Origin: an uncultured Ruminiclostridium sp.
GTDB taxonomy: Bacteria; Bacillota; Clostridia; Oscillospirales; Ruminococcaceae
Length of the DNA stretch: 21,582 nt
Reading direction: 5' to 3'
Assembly (NCBI GenBank): GCA_934462775.1
Contig: CAKSIR010000025.1
Coordinates: forward strand, 1 to 21,582
Shown: positions 1 to 6,257 of the stretch, piece by piece
Layout: every line of letters begins with the position of its first letter
Numbering within the stretch: the first letter of the stretch is position 1
Notes under the pieces: model-generated
What the model saw: only the letters and a program-made list of their open reading frames with translations
What the model was told of the DNA's origin: nothing
The model's database searches: none
Program-made: the position numbers and the translations under genes

Positions 1-1
1 A

Positions 2-46
2 CTTAGGGCGCTGCCCTAAGAACCCGCAAGCCTTTGAAAAGGCTTG
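2..46. repeat. Tandem palindromes, probable dispersed intergenic repeat
   Basis: Two perfect inverted repeats lie back to back. The first has 8-bp arms at 2-9 and 13-20 (CTTAGGGC/GCCCTAAG) around a 3-nt loop. The second has 8-bp arms at 27-34 and 39-46 (CAAGCCTT/AAGGCTTG) around TGAA. Neither is followed by a T-run on either strand, so they are poor intrinsic terminators. The style matches REP-like palindromic units that I associate, from memory, with intergenic regions of Ruminococcaceae-type genomes. The hairpins are seen directly; the dispersed-repeat status is inferred. Confidence 0.5.
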
Positions 47-83
47 ACCTAAACTTTAAATTTGGCTTTTTCGACAATCTGAA

Positions 84-107
84 GCGGATTTAATCCGCCT
101 TTTATTT
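84..107 (+). terminator. Intrinsic terminator reading left to right
   Basis: The stem GCGGAT (84-89) pairs with ATCCGC (93-98) around a 3-nt loop and is followed on the plus strand by CTTTTATTT. The T-run is on the plus side only, so it would stop a plus-strand gene lying left of the window, convergent with the minus-strand operon. On the minus strand the same stem sits just after the stop of the ComFB-like gene but has no U-run behind it. Confidence 0.55.
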
Positions 108-560
108 ATGCTGTTTTGTTCTGTAAAAAAGTACCGTTTTCGTCAGCGCTTTAAGCACCTCGGCACGGTTTTCATTCATTGTCTGTTCCAGCTTTTCCAT
201 GCTGTCGGGCTTATCCATTCTGACAAACATGGGCGGCAGCTCGTCAAGCACCTTTGAGGAAATTTCCTTCAGACACTGATCGCAGCCGCAGGCCTTGAAC
301 CGCTGAACCACGTCCGCCAGCTTTTCATTCACAAGCAGAAAGGCTGCGTTGATAATTCCGCCGTTTAATCCGATAGGCTTGTCCTCAGGCTCTTCGGTTT
401 CAAACTCGGATTCCATTTCAAGCACAACAGGGTTTTTCACAACCCTGTGTTTTTTTTCGTCCTCTTCAGACCTGCCGGATGTCCTTTTTGTGTCCTCGTC
501 GCTCAGCGCGGAACCGTGAATAAGGTTTAATACAGCCGCTGTTTTATTGGTCCTGCTCAA
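102..560 (-). CDS. ComFB-family protein (possible cyclic-dinucleotide receptor)
   Basis: This 152-residue protein starts at a TTG (558-560), chosen because GGAGG (566-570) sits 5 nt upstream. The N-terminal 60 residues are charged and probably disordered. Residues 70-150 match the ComFB fold as I know it: a helix with LVNEKLADVV, a Cys cluster (C91, C93, C96), then LDELPP (105-110) where family members have LNxLPPRYV, and a final helix with ALTK. ComFB was named from the late competence operon of Bacillus, but members occur widely without competence genes, and cyanobacterial and Bacillus homologues have been reported to bind cyclic dinucleotides. Here it follows a ParA ATPase by 12 nt and lies in the same unit as a GGDEF and a PilZ gene, which favours a signalling role. 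The usual Arg after LPP is replaced by Met111, so ligand binding is not assured. Confidence 0.72.
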   Translation of the reverse strand: MSRTNKTAAVLNLIHGSALSDEDTKRTSGRSEEDEKKHRVVKNPVVLEMESEFETEEPEDKPIGLNGGIINAAFLLVNEKLADVVQRFKACGCDQCLKEISSKVLDELPPMFVRMDKPDSMEKLEQTMNENRAEVLKALTKTVLFYRTKQHK

Positions 561-572
561 GGCAACCTCCCC

Positions 573-1391
573 TTACTTTCTGCCTGTGCGCTTTTTGCTT
601 TTGGACTTGCTTGTTGTTTTCGGCGGCTTCGGCTTTTCCATGCCAAGAAGCTCGTAAGCAAGGCTGTGATACTGGAGCGATGACTTTGAACGCGGCGCAT
701 ACTCGACAATTGTTTTTGCGTGAGCAGGCGCTTCCGCAATAATTACGCTGTTGGTGATTTTCTGCTCGAAAATGCGGGTGTCAAGCTGCTCGGCGATAAT
801 CCCCGCCAGTTCCTCAACTTCCTTTGTGAGAATAAGGCGCGGGTTGTACTTGTTGAGCAAAATTCCCTTTATTTCCAGCGATTTGTTATAGTATTTCTTA
901 ACTGCGAAAATTGTTTCTTTAAGCTGCGCAATGCCCTGCAGCGACAGAATTTCTGCAATCATCGGAATAATTATCCAGTTTGACGCAGTGTAGGCGTTGA
1001 TTGTGAGAATTGAAAGCGCAGGAGGGGTGTCGATGATTATAAAGTCATAGTCCGCCTCGATGGTTTTCAGCTGCTCGCGGAGAATGTACTCTCTGCCCAC
1101 GTTTGTAAGCTCAAGCTCGCAGCCCGAAAGCAGAATGTTTGCAGGAATAACATCGCAGACATCGGTATGCTGAACCGTGTCGTAAATGTCAACGCTGCCC
1201 TTGAATACATCGTAAACTGTGTAGCAGTCCTCGGAGTCAGCGCCTAAGCTGAAGCTCAAATTTCCCTGAGGGTCAAGGTCAACTGCCAGAACCTTTTTTC
1301 CCATTTCTGAAATACAACCGCAAAGGGCGCTGCAGGTAGTAGTCTTACCCACGCCGCCCTTCTGGTTGGTTACTGATATAATAACCGCCAT
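573..1391 (-). CDS. ParA/Soj-family ATPase
   Basis: This cytoplasmic P-loop ATPase has 272 residues. The deviant Walker A motif KGGVGKTT spans 11-18 with signature Lys11 and catalytic Lys16. DLDPQGN (38-44) and DTPP (121-124) complete the ATP site. The start at 1389-1391 gives the typical MAVIISVTNQKGG opening and has GGAG 5 nt upstream; a longer reading frame to 1463 would run into the upstream cyclase gene and adds no family sequence. The last 20 residues are Lys/Arg/Ser-rich and could contact DNA or membrane. Family members dimerise on ATP and position chromosomes, plasmids, chemoreceptors or flagella. No ParB is visible; the partner may be the ComFB-like protein encoded 12 nt downstream. 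It is not an FlhG in context, because no flhF is nearby and the sequence looks more like Soj than MinD/FlhG. Confidence 0.88.
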   Translation of the reverse strand: MAVIISVTNQKGGVGKTTTCSALCGCISEMGKKVLAVDLDPQGNLSFSLGADSEDCYTVYDVFKGSVDIYDTVQHTDVCDVIPANILLSGCELELTNVGREYILREQLKTIEADYDFIIIDTPPALSILTINAYTASNWIIIPMIAEILSLQGIAQLKETIFAVKKYYNKSLEIKGILLNKYNPRLILTKEVEELAGIIAEQLDTRIFEQKITNSVIIAEAPAHAKTIVEYAPRSKSSLQYHSLAYELLGMEKPKPPKTTSKSKSKKRTGRK

Positions 1392-1410
1392 AAAATCTCC
1401 TGTCAATCGG

Positions 1411-3420
1411 TCAGATGCTGTGCTCCGGTGATGGTTCGAGGTTGCTTGCGTCCTCGGCATCAAAGACGTGGTAATTTGCCTTACCGTTCTTCTTTACGAA
1501 GTACATTGCTTCGTCTGCCGCCGCAATAAGAGCGTGGCTGTCCTTGCCGTGCTCCGGCGAAAGGGCGATACCGATACTTGCTTTAATATTTAAGTTTGCA
1601 TTTGCGCTCTTGGAGAAATAGCCGTTATACAGCTCGTCGATAATATCCATTGACAGAACGTCAACGCTGTCGATCATCTTTTCATCGTTTACGCAGAGAA
1701 CAAACTCATCGCCGCCGAAACGTCCCGCAAAACCGCAGTTTTCAACCTTAGCCTTAATCTTGTCTGAAACGTATCTGATAACCTCGTCGCCTACCGAGTG
1801 ACCGAAACGGTCGTTAATAAACTTGAAGTCGTCAACGTCAATGAACAGAACGGCAATTCTGCTGTTTGCACGTCTTGTAAGCTCGCCGGAAAGCTCGCGT
1901 TCGAAGGTGCTTCTGTTGTACAGCTGTGACAGGAAGTCGTAGCTTGCCCGCTCCGAAAGCTGCATTGCGGTTTTCTTTTCGCTGTCTATATCGGTGATGA
2001 CGCCGATTACGCGGAGAACCTCGCCAAGACGGTCTGAAATACACTGTGTTCTCATTGAAACGTAAATAACGTTGCCCGCCTTTGTCTTGACCTGATATTC
2101 GCCGCCGAAAATGTCCTTATTCTTAATAAGCGTGTTGATGTCCTTCTTGAAGCGCTCTGCGTTTTCCTCGTCCATGAGCTTGTCGATGAACTTGCCGTTG
2201 ATAAGAGTTGCTTCGGAGGGATTTACGTCAAACTTGGCAAGGAAGTTGTCGGAAACGTACATCTTTTCCTTTACGAAATCCCATTCAAACAGCATATTGT
2301 CGGACAGGTCGGAAATCGTTCTGTGCAGCTCCTCGCTGAGCATTGCGTCGTCAAGCATTTCGTTGAAAGTTTCGGACATTCTGCCGAACTCGTTGTTTGT
2401 AGTGATTTCAAAGCGCTCGTCGCGGTTGCCGTCCTTGATAAGACGCATTTTATCGATCATGGCTGTCATTGGCTTGATGATTCTGTTCTGCTGCATTGTC
2501 ATGACCACGATTTCAATAACTGCAATAACCGCGATAATCACAACGGATATGATTGCGCTCATGAGAACCATGCCTGTTGAACCCGACTGAGGATAAAGGC
2601 TCATCCAGATCCACTGTGTTCCCGGTACGTTGTTGTAGCTGCCCGTGAAGCCGCCCGACGCGTAGTTGATACTCTTTATGCCGGCGGATTCAACGTTTGT
2701 GATAGCCGTTGAAACCATACTGCGCAGACCGCTGTTGCTGAGCTCTTCAAGCCTTGTTACAGGGTTTCCGCTGTAATTGATAACGTTTCCGTTGCCGTCT
2801 GCAAGAATAAGATAACCATCGTCAAGGAAGCTTGTATTCATCATATTTGCATAAAGCTGACCTGTTGCGGAAACCACCTCGGCGCAGTAGCCGATAGTGC
2901 TGTCCTTATCGTTCTTTACTTCGGCTGCAAAGAACAGAACGGATTCGCCTTTGTATTTTTCATTGTTGATATGTATGTTGGAAACATAGCCGCCGGACTT
3001 GCATTTTTCTATCATATCATCGCCGTAGCCGTAAAAAGCGGTGCCTTTGTCGGAGCCGATTGTGTCATAAACAATACCGCCGTTTGTATCCATTACAACA
3101 ATGTCGAGAACGCTTCTGCCGTTTGTCATAAGGTCCTCGCTGATGTTCCCGAGTTGACCGCTTACGTCGGAAATCTGACCTGCGGCAGCCTTCTTTACTG
3201 CGTCGGTTGACGCAATTGCCGAAGTGTCGCCAAGCATAACGCTGAAATAGTTGGACGCGGCGGTCGACAGAGCGTAGCCCATTGTCTGGGACTCCTCTGT
3301 GAGCATATTTCCCGCAAAGCCGATGGACGCGAATGTTCCCACCAGACCCATTGCCACAACAGGGAGAATTGCAAACACAAGCGTCAGTATTTTAAGTATG
3401 GTTTTAAGTTTAATGTTCAT
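1411..3420 (-). CDS. Membrane diguanylate cyclase (sensor-HAMP-PAS-GGDEF)
   Basis: This 669-residue protein should make c-di-GMP from two GTP. TM1 spans about 8-30, an extracytoplasmic sensor of the Cache type about 40-284, TM2 285-308, HAMP about 309-362, a PAS domain about 370-485 and GGDEF about 490-655. The catalytic GGDEF at 569-573 is intact, and the metal-binding region FIDVDDFKFIND (526-537) is conserved. The inhibitory I-site RxxD, expected a few residues before GGDEF, is replaced by ENCG (560-563), so product feedback through that site is unlikely. There is no EAL domain. The gene is 22 nt after the PilZ gene and 19 nt before parA, so all are probably co-transcribed. The extracytoplasmic domain suggests control by an external ligand; its identity cannot be read from the sequence. 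Confidence 0.9.
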   Translation of the reverse strand: MNIKLKTILKILTLVFAILPVVAMGLVGTFASIGFAGNMLTEESQTMGYALSTAASNYFSVMLGDTSAIASTDAVKKAAAGQISDVSGQLGNISEDLMTNGRSVLDIVVMDTNGGIVYDTIGSDKGTAFYGYGDDMIEKCKSGGYVSNIHINNEKYKGESVLFFAAEVKNDKDSTIGYCAEVVSATGQLYANMMNTSFLDDGYLILADGNGNVINYSGNPVTRLEELSNSGLRSMVSTAITNVESAGIKSINYASGGFTGSYNNVPGTQWIWMSLYPQSGSTGMVLMSAIISVVIIAVIAVIEIVVMTMQQNRIIKPMTAMIDKMRLIKDGNRDERFEITTNNEFGRMSETFNEMLDDAMLSEELHRTISDLSDNMLFEWDFVKEKMYVSDNFLAKFDVNPSEATLINGKFIDKLMDEENAERFKKDINTLIKNKDIFGGEYQVKTKAGNVIYVSMRTQCISDRLGEVLRVIGVITDIDSEKKTAMQLSERASYDFLSQLYNRSTFERELSGELTRRANSRIAVLFIDVDDFKFINDRFGHSVGDEVIRYVSDKIKAKVENCGFAGRFGGDEFVLCVNDEKMIDSVDVLSMDIIDELYNGYFSKSANANLNIKASIGIALSPEHGKDSHALIAAADEAMYFVKKNGKANYHVFDAEDASNLEPSPEHSI

Positions 3421-3442
3421 TTTCTAACCCTTCCCGACAAAA

Positions 3443-4156
3443 TTATCTGAATGAATCGTTTTCTTCTTCCATTTCCTCCGCCAGCATTTCCTTTGCGCGC
3501 TGCTTGCGGAGCGTTTCAAGCTGAATTTTATTTACAAAGCTGGCAAATATTTCCTCCCGCTTTTTGTCAACGTTTACGAACCTGCAGCCGTACCCGACAA
3601 TCTGTCCCGCAGGGTCCGTCTGAACCCTCAGAACCTGGGTTATAATCTCAACCTTTTCGTTCATCATCTCGATTATCAGCATGAACGTATCGCCTTTTTG
3701 AAATTCAACGTCCGTGGCGTAGATGAACACGCCGCCGATATTGAAATCTCTGATTATTGTTTTTACAGGCTCTCTGAAATAAACTATGTCGTCCCCTCTG
3801 GTGACAAAGCTTATTGAGCAGGGAACGTCCGCCGAAACCTTATAGAACCTGCGCCTTTCCTCCATTACCTTCTGCGAACCCATGCGCAGCTTTACGTTAA
3901 ACTGGAGGTCGGTTGAAAGGGTGACTCTTCCGGGATAACGGATTCTGTCGCCGCTTTTCATATATGTAATTACATAAACAGCCGAGTCGGCGTCAATCTC
4001 CGGCATATTCCTGCCTTTTATCATCAGCACGTTTTCCGTAATTCCGTCCGGACCGGTTATCTGTGGTATTGTGAACTGCTTGCTGTTCGCCGAAATGATT
4101 ACCGTTCCCGAAAGAGTGGTTATTTCGACTTTTACAATTTTATCCCGCTTTAGCAC
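3443..4156 (-). CDS. YcgR-like PilZ-domain flagellar brake protein
   Basis: This 237-residue protein has an N-terminal YcgR_N-like beta domain (about 5-95) and a C-terminal PilZ domain (about 99-215). YcgR-type proteins bind c-di-GMP and slow the motor by contacting FliG, FliM or MotA. The binding loop at 101-106 reads RRRFYK, so the second Arg of RxxxR is Lys106. The second motif is DFNIGG (137-142), with Asn139 in place of the usual Ser. GCRF at 190-193 is typical of the last PilZ strand. An acidic/basic helix ends the protein. The start is GTG (4154-4156) behind a GGGGAG ribosome site about 8 nt upstream. It is the first gene of the minus-strand unit and lies divergent from the flagellar genes, which fits a role in motility control. 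Confidence 0.87.
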   Translation of the reverse strand: MLKRDKIVKVEITTLSGTVIISANSKQFTIPQITGPDGITENVLMIKGRNMPEIDADSAVYVITYMKSGDRIRYPGRVTLSTDLQFNVKLRMGSQKVMEERRRFYKVSADVPCSISFVTRGDDIVYFREPVKTIIRDFNIGGVFIYATDVEFQKGDTFMLIIEMMNEKVEIITQVLRVQTDPAGQIVGYGCRFVNVDKKREEIFASFVNKIQLETLRKQRAKEMLAEEMEEENDSFR

Positions 4157-4225
4157 TGGATTTCTCCCCTCGCCTTACCCCGCCTTATCTTATTAAGGTC
4201 AGCAAATCTGCTTTGCCCGACAAGT

Positions 4226-4245
4226 GCAAAAACGTCGTTTTTTGC
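4226..4245 (-). promoter_or_regulatory. Hairpin in the PilZ-operon leader
   Basis: GCAAAAACG (4226-4234) pairs with CGTTTTTTGC (4236-4245), apart from one bulged base. In the minus-strand transcript this forms a hairpin about 70 nt ahead of the PilZ start codon. It is not followed by a U-run, so it looks like leader structure rather than a terminator. Its role is unknown. Confidence 0.4.
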
Positions 4246-4302
4246 GCAAACGGCGGCACCGCTCCGGGACAAATCACGGCGCAGTCAGGCTCACTTTTTA
4301 TA

Positions 4303-4331
4303 ATTATACATTAAATGTCACAATAAATCAA
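4303..4331 (-). promoter_or_regulatory. Sigma-A-like promoter of the PilZ/GGDEF/ParA/ComFB unit
   Basis: On the minus strand the -35 box is TTGATT (4326-4331), followed by a 17-bp spacer and a perfect TATAAT -10 box (4303-4308). Transcription would begin near 4296, giving a leader of about 140 nt before the GTG of the PilZ gene. This is long for an ordinary leader. Confidence 0.75.
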
Positions 4332-4493
4332 TAGCATAAGGGATATTTCTTGAACATTTTTTCGAATTTGTACAGAGAAAAGGGGGTAAAAATCGTCATT
4401 TATTACAAATTTTGTGAAAGCTCTACAATTTTTTAATTAAAAAATCGTTCAAAATTACAAAATGTAAAAAATTTAATACTTTTACGAAATATA

Positions 4494-4510
4494 TACAGTA
4501 TTTTACTGTA
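4494..4510. promoter_or_regulatory. Perfect palindrome, candidate operator
   Basis: TACAGTA (4494-4500) and TACTGTA (4504-4510) form a perfect inverted repeat around TTT. The right arm overlaps the -35 box of the plus-strand promoter at 4507-4535, a position suited to repression. The regulator is unknown. Confidence 0.5.
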
Positions 4511-4535
4511 CAAAAGCATAAAAAAGGTGTATAAT
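4507..4535 (+). promoter_or_regulatory. Promoter of the two-TM membrane protein gene
   Basis: The -35 box is TGTACA (4507-4512, four of six consensus bases), the spacer is 17 bp and the -10 box is TATAAT (4530-4535). The start of transcription would fall near 4542, at the edge of the ribosome site GGAAGGGG, so the leader is only about 15 nt. Confidence 0.6.
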
Positions 4536-4556
4536 TATTTTGGAAGGGGATAAATT

Positions 4557-5273
4557 ATGCAGACTTTTTTCCACAGCTCAACAAAAAAATATGAAAAAAG
4601 AGCGTCTGTCGTCCTTGTGCTTACGGTAACGCCGCTGGTTCAGTGCTGTATAATCGTTATTCTCACGCTGATGTTCAACTTCAGACGGCTGGATCAGGTC
4701 AGTCTGCTGATTCCGCTGCTGATAATCTGCGGAGCAAGCATACTGCTGGGTATGCTCGCCGCCTGGATAACCATAGAGCTGAAAACCCGCGCCGTCAAGC
4801 GCAACGCGCGGTACACCTACCTGGATGTTCAGCTTAAGGCTTTCATTTTCAGCCGATACGACGGCGAATTTTTCTGCGGCGATGAAAAAATCATCAGCCG
4901 ACAGCTTTACGTCGTACCCTTTGAGGACTTTGAAAAAGCGGAAGCCGACGAAAAAAACGCCCTTGTCATAAGCGGAAAAATCCGTTTCTACAAAGGCATA
5001 AGCCACCGCATGGGGTACCACATCAAGGACGGAGGAATCGACTTTGACAACTGGTGGTACAATCTGACAGGCTGGGAGGAAATACCTCAGCTGCGGATTG
5101 AAAACGTCTTTGAAAATCCCAAGGAAATCGCAGAAACCCTTGCCCTTGCAAAAAAGAGATTTACCGAAATACCGCCGCCCAAGCCCTATGTGTTCAAGGA
5201 GGCAGATTTTATCCGCCGCCGTCCGAAGCCGCGCATACTGCCCGACGACATGAGTTTTAACAGACAGTGGTAA
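4557..5273 (+). CDS. Unrecognised two-TM membrane protein
   Basis: I do not recognise this 238-residue protein. It has a short basic N-terminus, two hydrophobic helices (about 17-40 and 48-72) joined by a short loop with NFRRLDQ, and a cytoplasmic domain from about 76 to the end. The cytoplasmic part has beta-rich stretches (about 85-150), a WWYN motif (166-169) and a basic Pro/Arg-rich tail (206-226). The helical hairpin plus cytosolic domain, with YVVPFEDF at 118-125, is reminiscent of YcxB-like proteins, but I cannot show that. The start codon is behind GGAAGGGG. It has its own promoter and lies 97 nt ahead of flgB in the same direction, with no terminator between, so some read-through into the flagellar unit is possible. 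A role in motility is only a guess from position. Confidence 0.75.
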   Translation: MQTFFHSSTKKYEKRASVVLVLTVTPLVQCCIIVILTLMFNFRRLDQVSLLIPLLIICGASILLGMLAAWITIELKTRAVKRNARYTYLDVQLKAFIFSRYDGEFFCGDEKIISRQLYVVPFEDFEKAEADEKNALVISGKIRFYKGISHRMGYHIKDGGIDFDNWWYNLTGWEEIPQLRIENVFENPKEIAETLALAKKRFTEIPPPKPYVFKEADFIRRRPKPRILPDDMSFNRQW

Positions 5274-5300
5274 AAATTTTGGATTATCTTTTAAAAACTG

Positions 5301-5329
5301 TTGAAAAATTCAAAAAGATGATGTATAAT
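5301..5329 (+). promoter_or_regulatory. Promoter of the flgB-fliJ unit
   Basis: TTGAAA (5301-5306), a 17-bp spacer and TATAAT (5324-5329) form a near-consensus vegetative promoter. Initiation near 5336 gives a leader of about 35 nt. No sigma-D (flagellar sigma) type box was seen. Confidence 0.8.
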
Positions 5330-5352
5330 ATACTGTGTTTAAATTAGTATAT
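5328..5352. promoter_or_regulatory. Inverted repeat across the flgB transcription start
   Basis: ATATACT (5328-5334) and AGTATAT (5346-5352) are perfect 7-bp arms separated by 11 bp. They overlap the end of the -10 box and the predicted start site. This is a plausible repressor site, though AT-rich arms arise easily by chance. Confidence 0.35.
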
Positions 5353-5370
5353 ACCTGAGAAAGGAAAAAT

Positions 5371-5745
5371 ATGGCTCAGCTATTCAATACAACCTCGTTC
5401 CGCCTGCTGGAACAGGGGATAAACGTCCTCAACAGACAGCAGACCATTATCGCGCAGAACATTGCAAATCAGGACACGCCCAACTATAAGTGCAAATATC
5501 TCTATTTCGGCGGCGTTTTAAAGGACAAGCTCGACGCCGTGGAGAATTCCAAATACACAAAACAGCTTGAAATCGCGTCGGCGGTTTACGTTGACGAAAA
5601 CACCAAGGATCAGCCTGACGGCAACAACGTTGATACCGACACGCAGAACGCGCTTTTCGCCAAGAACGGCATTATGTACGAGGAGCTTATTAACCAGATG
5701 AACTCCGAGTTCAACCTTATGCGCACTGCTATGAAGAGATCATAA
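5371..5745 (+). CDS. Flagellar proximal rod protein FlgB
   Basis: FlgB forms part of the proximal rod crossing the cell wall and is exported by the flagellar type III system. The 124 residues are close to the family norm. The N-terminal rod motif is clear: residues 8-20 and the stretch IIAQNIANQDTPNYK (27-41), which folds into the coiled-coil helix shared by rod and hook proteins. The C-terminal helix ends with NLMRTAMKRS. AAAGGA lies about 5 nt before the ATG. Its stop codon overlaps the AAGGAGG site of flgC, so translation of the two is probably coupled. It is the first gene of the unit. Confidence 0.97.
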   Translation: MAQLFNTTSFRLLEQGINVLNRQQTIIAQNIANQDTPNYKCKYLYFGGVLKDKLDAVENSKYTKQLEIASAVYVDENTKDQPDGNNVDTDTQNALFAKNGIMYEELINQMNSEFNLMRTAMKRS

Positions 5746-5756
5746 GGAGGCTTAAC

Positions 5757-6230
5757 GTGGCATTTTTAAGCAATTTTGACATTGCCCTTTCGGGAATGAT
5801 GGCGCAAAGACTCAGACTTGACGTCATTGCCCAGAACGTAACCAACGCAACCACTACAAGAACTGCCGAGGGCGGTCCTTATGTGCGCAAAAACGTTGTT
5901 TTCACCGAAAACAAGACCCTCAAGAACGTAAACGCCAAGGACAGTTCTTCATTCAAGGACGTGCTTTCAATGTCCCTTTCCGAGCTTCAGGAAAAGAAGT
6001 ACGGCGGCGTCCTTGTTACCGAAATCGTTGAGGACCCTACTCCCGCAACCCCCGTTTACGACCCGTCCCACCCAAACGCAGACGAGGACGGCTACTACTA
6101 CCTGCCCAACGTTGACGTTGAGGAGGAGGAGATAGACGCGCTGGCGGCAACTCAGTCCTACGACTCCTGCCTGACCATTTTCAACAGCATGAAAACACTG
6201 GCGCAGAAAGCCCTTACAATAGGCTCATAA
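5757..6230 (+). CDS. Flagellar proximal rod protein FlgC
   Basis: FlgC is a second proximal rod subunit that stacks with FlgB under the distal rod. The 157 residues start at GTG, with AAGGAGG (5744-5750) 6 nt upstream. The rod signature is DIALSGMMAQRLRLDVIAQNV near the N-terminus followed by TNATTTRT. The C-terminal half-helix contains the family pattern with SYDSCLTIFNSMK. Residues about 100-122 form an acidic, Asp/Tyr/Pro-rich loop that is a little longer than usual. It is followed after 27 nt by fliE, the usual flgB-flgC-fliE order. Confidence 0.97.
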   Translation: MAFLSNFDIALSGMMAQRLRLDVIAQNVTNATTTRTAEGGPYVRKNVVFTENKTLKNVNAKDSSSFKDVLSMSLSELQEKKYGGVLVTEIVEDPTPATPVYDPSHPNADEDGYYYLPNVDVEEEEIDALAATQSYDSCLTIFNSMKTLAQKALTIGS

Positions 6231-6257
6231 TCACTCTGACCGAAAGGAATTACATAT

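Larger units (their letters stand above)
4157..4556. other. 400-bp divergent intergenic region
   Basis: No gene was found here. The PilZ-proximal third (4157-4296) is GC-richer and would be a transcribed leader of about 140 nt for the minus-strand unit. The remainder is very AT-rich and holds the two divergent promoters, an 18-bp AT-only palindrome (4428-4445) and a 7-3-7 palindrome (4494-4510). No tRNA and no convincing known riboswitch was recognised. Confidence 0.8.

Noticed and set aside
573..1391. FlhG (flagellar number regulator) instead of ParA
   Set aside because: No flhF is adjacent, and the motifs and C-terminus fit Soj-like ParA better.
1392..1463. Longer N-terminus for the ParA ATPase
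   Set aside because: The extension overlaps the end of the cyclase gene, lacks family similarity, and the internal ATG at 1391 has a good ribosome site.
4157..4296. c-di-GMP riboswitch in the leader of the PilZ unit
   Set aside because: A GGGCAAAGC-like stretch recalls the class I motif, but the conserved hairpins and linking bases are not in place. I report only an unknown structured leader.
4428..4445. 18-bp perfect AT palindrome as an operator
   Set aside because: It consists only of A and T runs in AT-rich DNA and is not placed on a promoter element, so chance is a good explanation.
5274..5300. Terminator between the two-TM gene and flgB
   Set aside because: The stretch is AT-rich but forms no stem followed by a T-run.
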